In this document: in pieces, positions 5,803 to 6,634 of the stretch | Layout of the letters: each line of letters opens with the position of its first letter | How positions within the stretch are numbered: the first letter of the stretch is position 1 | Origin: a bacterium | GTDB taxonomy: Archaea; Thermoplasmatota; Thermoplasmata; Lutacidiplasmatales; UBA184 | Assembly (NCBI GenBank): GCA_021832495.1 | Contig: JAKBKR010000121.1 | Coordinates: 1-6,634, forward strand | Reading direction: 5' to 3' | DNA length: 6,634 nt | Notes under the pieces: model-generated | The model's input: the letters and a program-made list of their open reading frames with translations, nothing else | Told to the model about the DNA's origin: nothing | The model's database searches: none | Made by a program: the position numbers and the translations under genes

Positions 5803-6634
5803 TCAGGGTTTCCCTTGGAGGGGTTTGACCCTCTTCATCCACTCTTGGGCTTTCTCCTCGGACCCGGGGCCCCACTCCATGATGAGCCGAAATCCCTCGT
5901 CCAGCATCGCCTTCCGGTCCTCGTCCCGGGGAATCTCCACCGGCGGGCGGACCCGACCCTTCAATTTCCTCCCCTCCGCCTTCTCCTCCTCCGTCACCGT
6001 CCCCATCTCCCTCACAAGGTCCCGACCCTCCCACCCCGTCCCGACCACATAATCCTCGTTGATCCAGTTCGACACCACCGCCACCAGCCCCCCACACACC
6101 GTCATCTCCATCGCCGTCCTCCCGTTCCCGGTCCGGTGTCGGATCCATCGGTGCCCCTGCTCGCACACCCAGTTCGTCCTCTCGATGGCCACCGGGGTCC
6201 CCCACCGGTCCCTCATCTCCACGAACAAGTGTTCCCGACGCTTCTCCCACGCCTTCGGGATCTCGAGGCCCCACCGCCTCACTTCCTCGTCGTCGTACGT
6301 CCCGATCTCGGACTCGATTCGAGCCACCACCTCCTCCGTCTTCCGTCGGCCCTCTTCCGCCAGCGTCACTCCCCGACCCTCCCGACCCGTCGGGTCCCGC
6401 CCCACCGCCAGAGCCTCCTCCACCCGCTCCAACCATCCCCGAACCACCCGGAGCCGAGATCCCCAGACCCGTAGCTCCGAGTCCTCCGCGATGCGTCTCA
6501 GGAGGTCGTCGGCCTCCTCCAAACTCCCCAGACTCACCTTCCGCCTCACGTTCCACATCCTCACCGCGTGCGTGCGCTCCCGGGCTCGACACGCCCTCTC
6601 CCAGACCTCGAGATACGGAACTTCGAACGGATAC
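5803..6634 (-). CDS. Partial gene, possible C-terminal part of a DDE-type transposase
   Basis: The frame is open to the window edge (start outside), giving 276 C-terminal residues before TGA at 5805-5803. An internal GTG at 6564 is not needed as a start because reading continues upstream (YPFEVPYLEVWERACRARER). The middle is a charged helical region. It is followed by HLFVEMRDRWGTPVAIERTNWVCEQ (split here: HLFVEMRDRWG, then TPVAIERTNWVCEQ), then HRWIRHRTGNGRT and a hydrophobic GGLVAVVSNWINEDYV. The order TN-xx-E, then R-x-R-TG-x-R, then a hydrophobic helix resembles the last catalytic region of several DDE transposases, with E in VCEQ as the candidate acid. The earlier aspartates would be outside the window, so I cannot confirm this. 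The coding strand is strikingly purine-rich with many AGG, GAG and GGG codons, unlike the operon, which suggests different origin. It reads towards the ChrB-like operon, ending 94 bp before it. Confidence 0.5.
   Translation of the reverse strand, partial: YPFEVPYLEVWERACRARERTHAVRMWNVRRKVSLGSLEEADDLLRRIAEDSELRVWGSRLRVVRGWLERVEEALAVGRDPTGREGRGVTLAEEGRRKTEEVVARIESEIGTYDDEEVRRWGLEIPKAWEKRREHLFVEMRDRWGTPVAIERTNWVCEQGHRWIRHRTGNGRTAMEMTVCGGLVAVVSNWINEDYVVGTGWEGRDLVREMGTVTEEEKAEGRKLKGRVRPPVEIPRDEDRKAMLDEGFRLIMEWGPGSEEKAQEWMKRVKPLQGKP

Noticed and set aside
5705..6592. Glycine-rich open frame (GGSG and GGGG stretches) overlapping the right-end gene
   Set aside because: The low-complexity glycine runs are a by-product of the G-rich strand, and the alternative frame has ordinary protein composition and continues to the window edge.

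Overview
The window is GC-rich prokaryotic DNA with dense, mostly minus-strand genes, GTG starts alongside ATG, and few strong Shine-Dalgarno sites. Its domain of life cannot be fixed from the sequence. One promoter can be read either as a bacterial -35/-10 pair or as an archaeal TATA element, and the transposase start lies about 28 nt from a TATA-like box. It could be a high-GC archaeon or a high-GC bacterium. It looks like an accessory region: mobile DNA at both ends around a metal-oxyanion resistance-type operon.

Left part (1-1200): one complete IS630-family insertion sequence (55-1198). It has imperfect 29-bp terminal inverted repeats, flanking TA dinucleotides, and a transposase split into a helix-turn-helix frame and a DDE catalytic frame. 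The frames are joined by a probable programmed -1 frameshift on an A8 slippery run followed by a small hairpin.

Next (1270-1980, plus strand) is a DUF3800-family gene, a predicted RNase H-like protein of unknown role. The insertion sequence ends only about 70 bp from its start. The 206-bp gap 1981-2186 separates it from a convergent operon; I see no gene and no convincing terminator there.

Centre (2187-5708, minus strand): five tightly packed genes, transcribed from high to low coordinates. They are two divergent copies of the ChrB C-terminal (chromate resistance) domain, a separate ChrB N-terminal domain gene overlapping the second copy by 4 nt, a cytoplasmic beta-propeller protein, and a 12-helix MFS transporter. 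ChrB is normally one N-C protein that controls or senses chromate and sits beside the ChrA exporter. Here its halves are separate, in inverted gene order, the C-terminal half is duplicated, no ChrA is present, and an MFS protein fills the exporter position. A perfect 6-4-6 palindrome (5747-5762) overlaps the likely promoter and is a candidate operator. My reading is a self-regulated oxyanion or metal efflux cassette; its substrate is unknown.

Right end (5803-6634, minus strand): the C-terminal 276 codons of a gene running off the window, tentatively the C-terminal part of a DDE-type transposase, with strongly purine-rich coding-strand composition unlike the operon.
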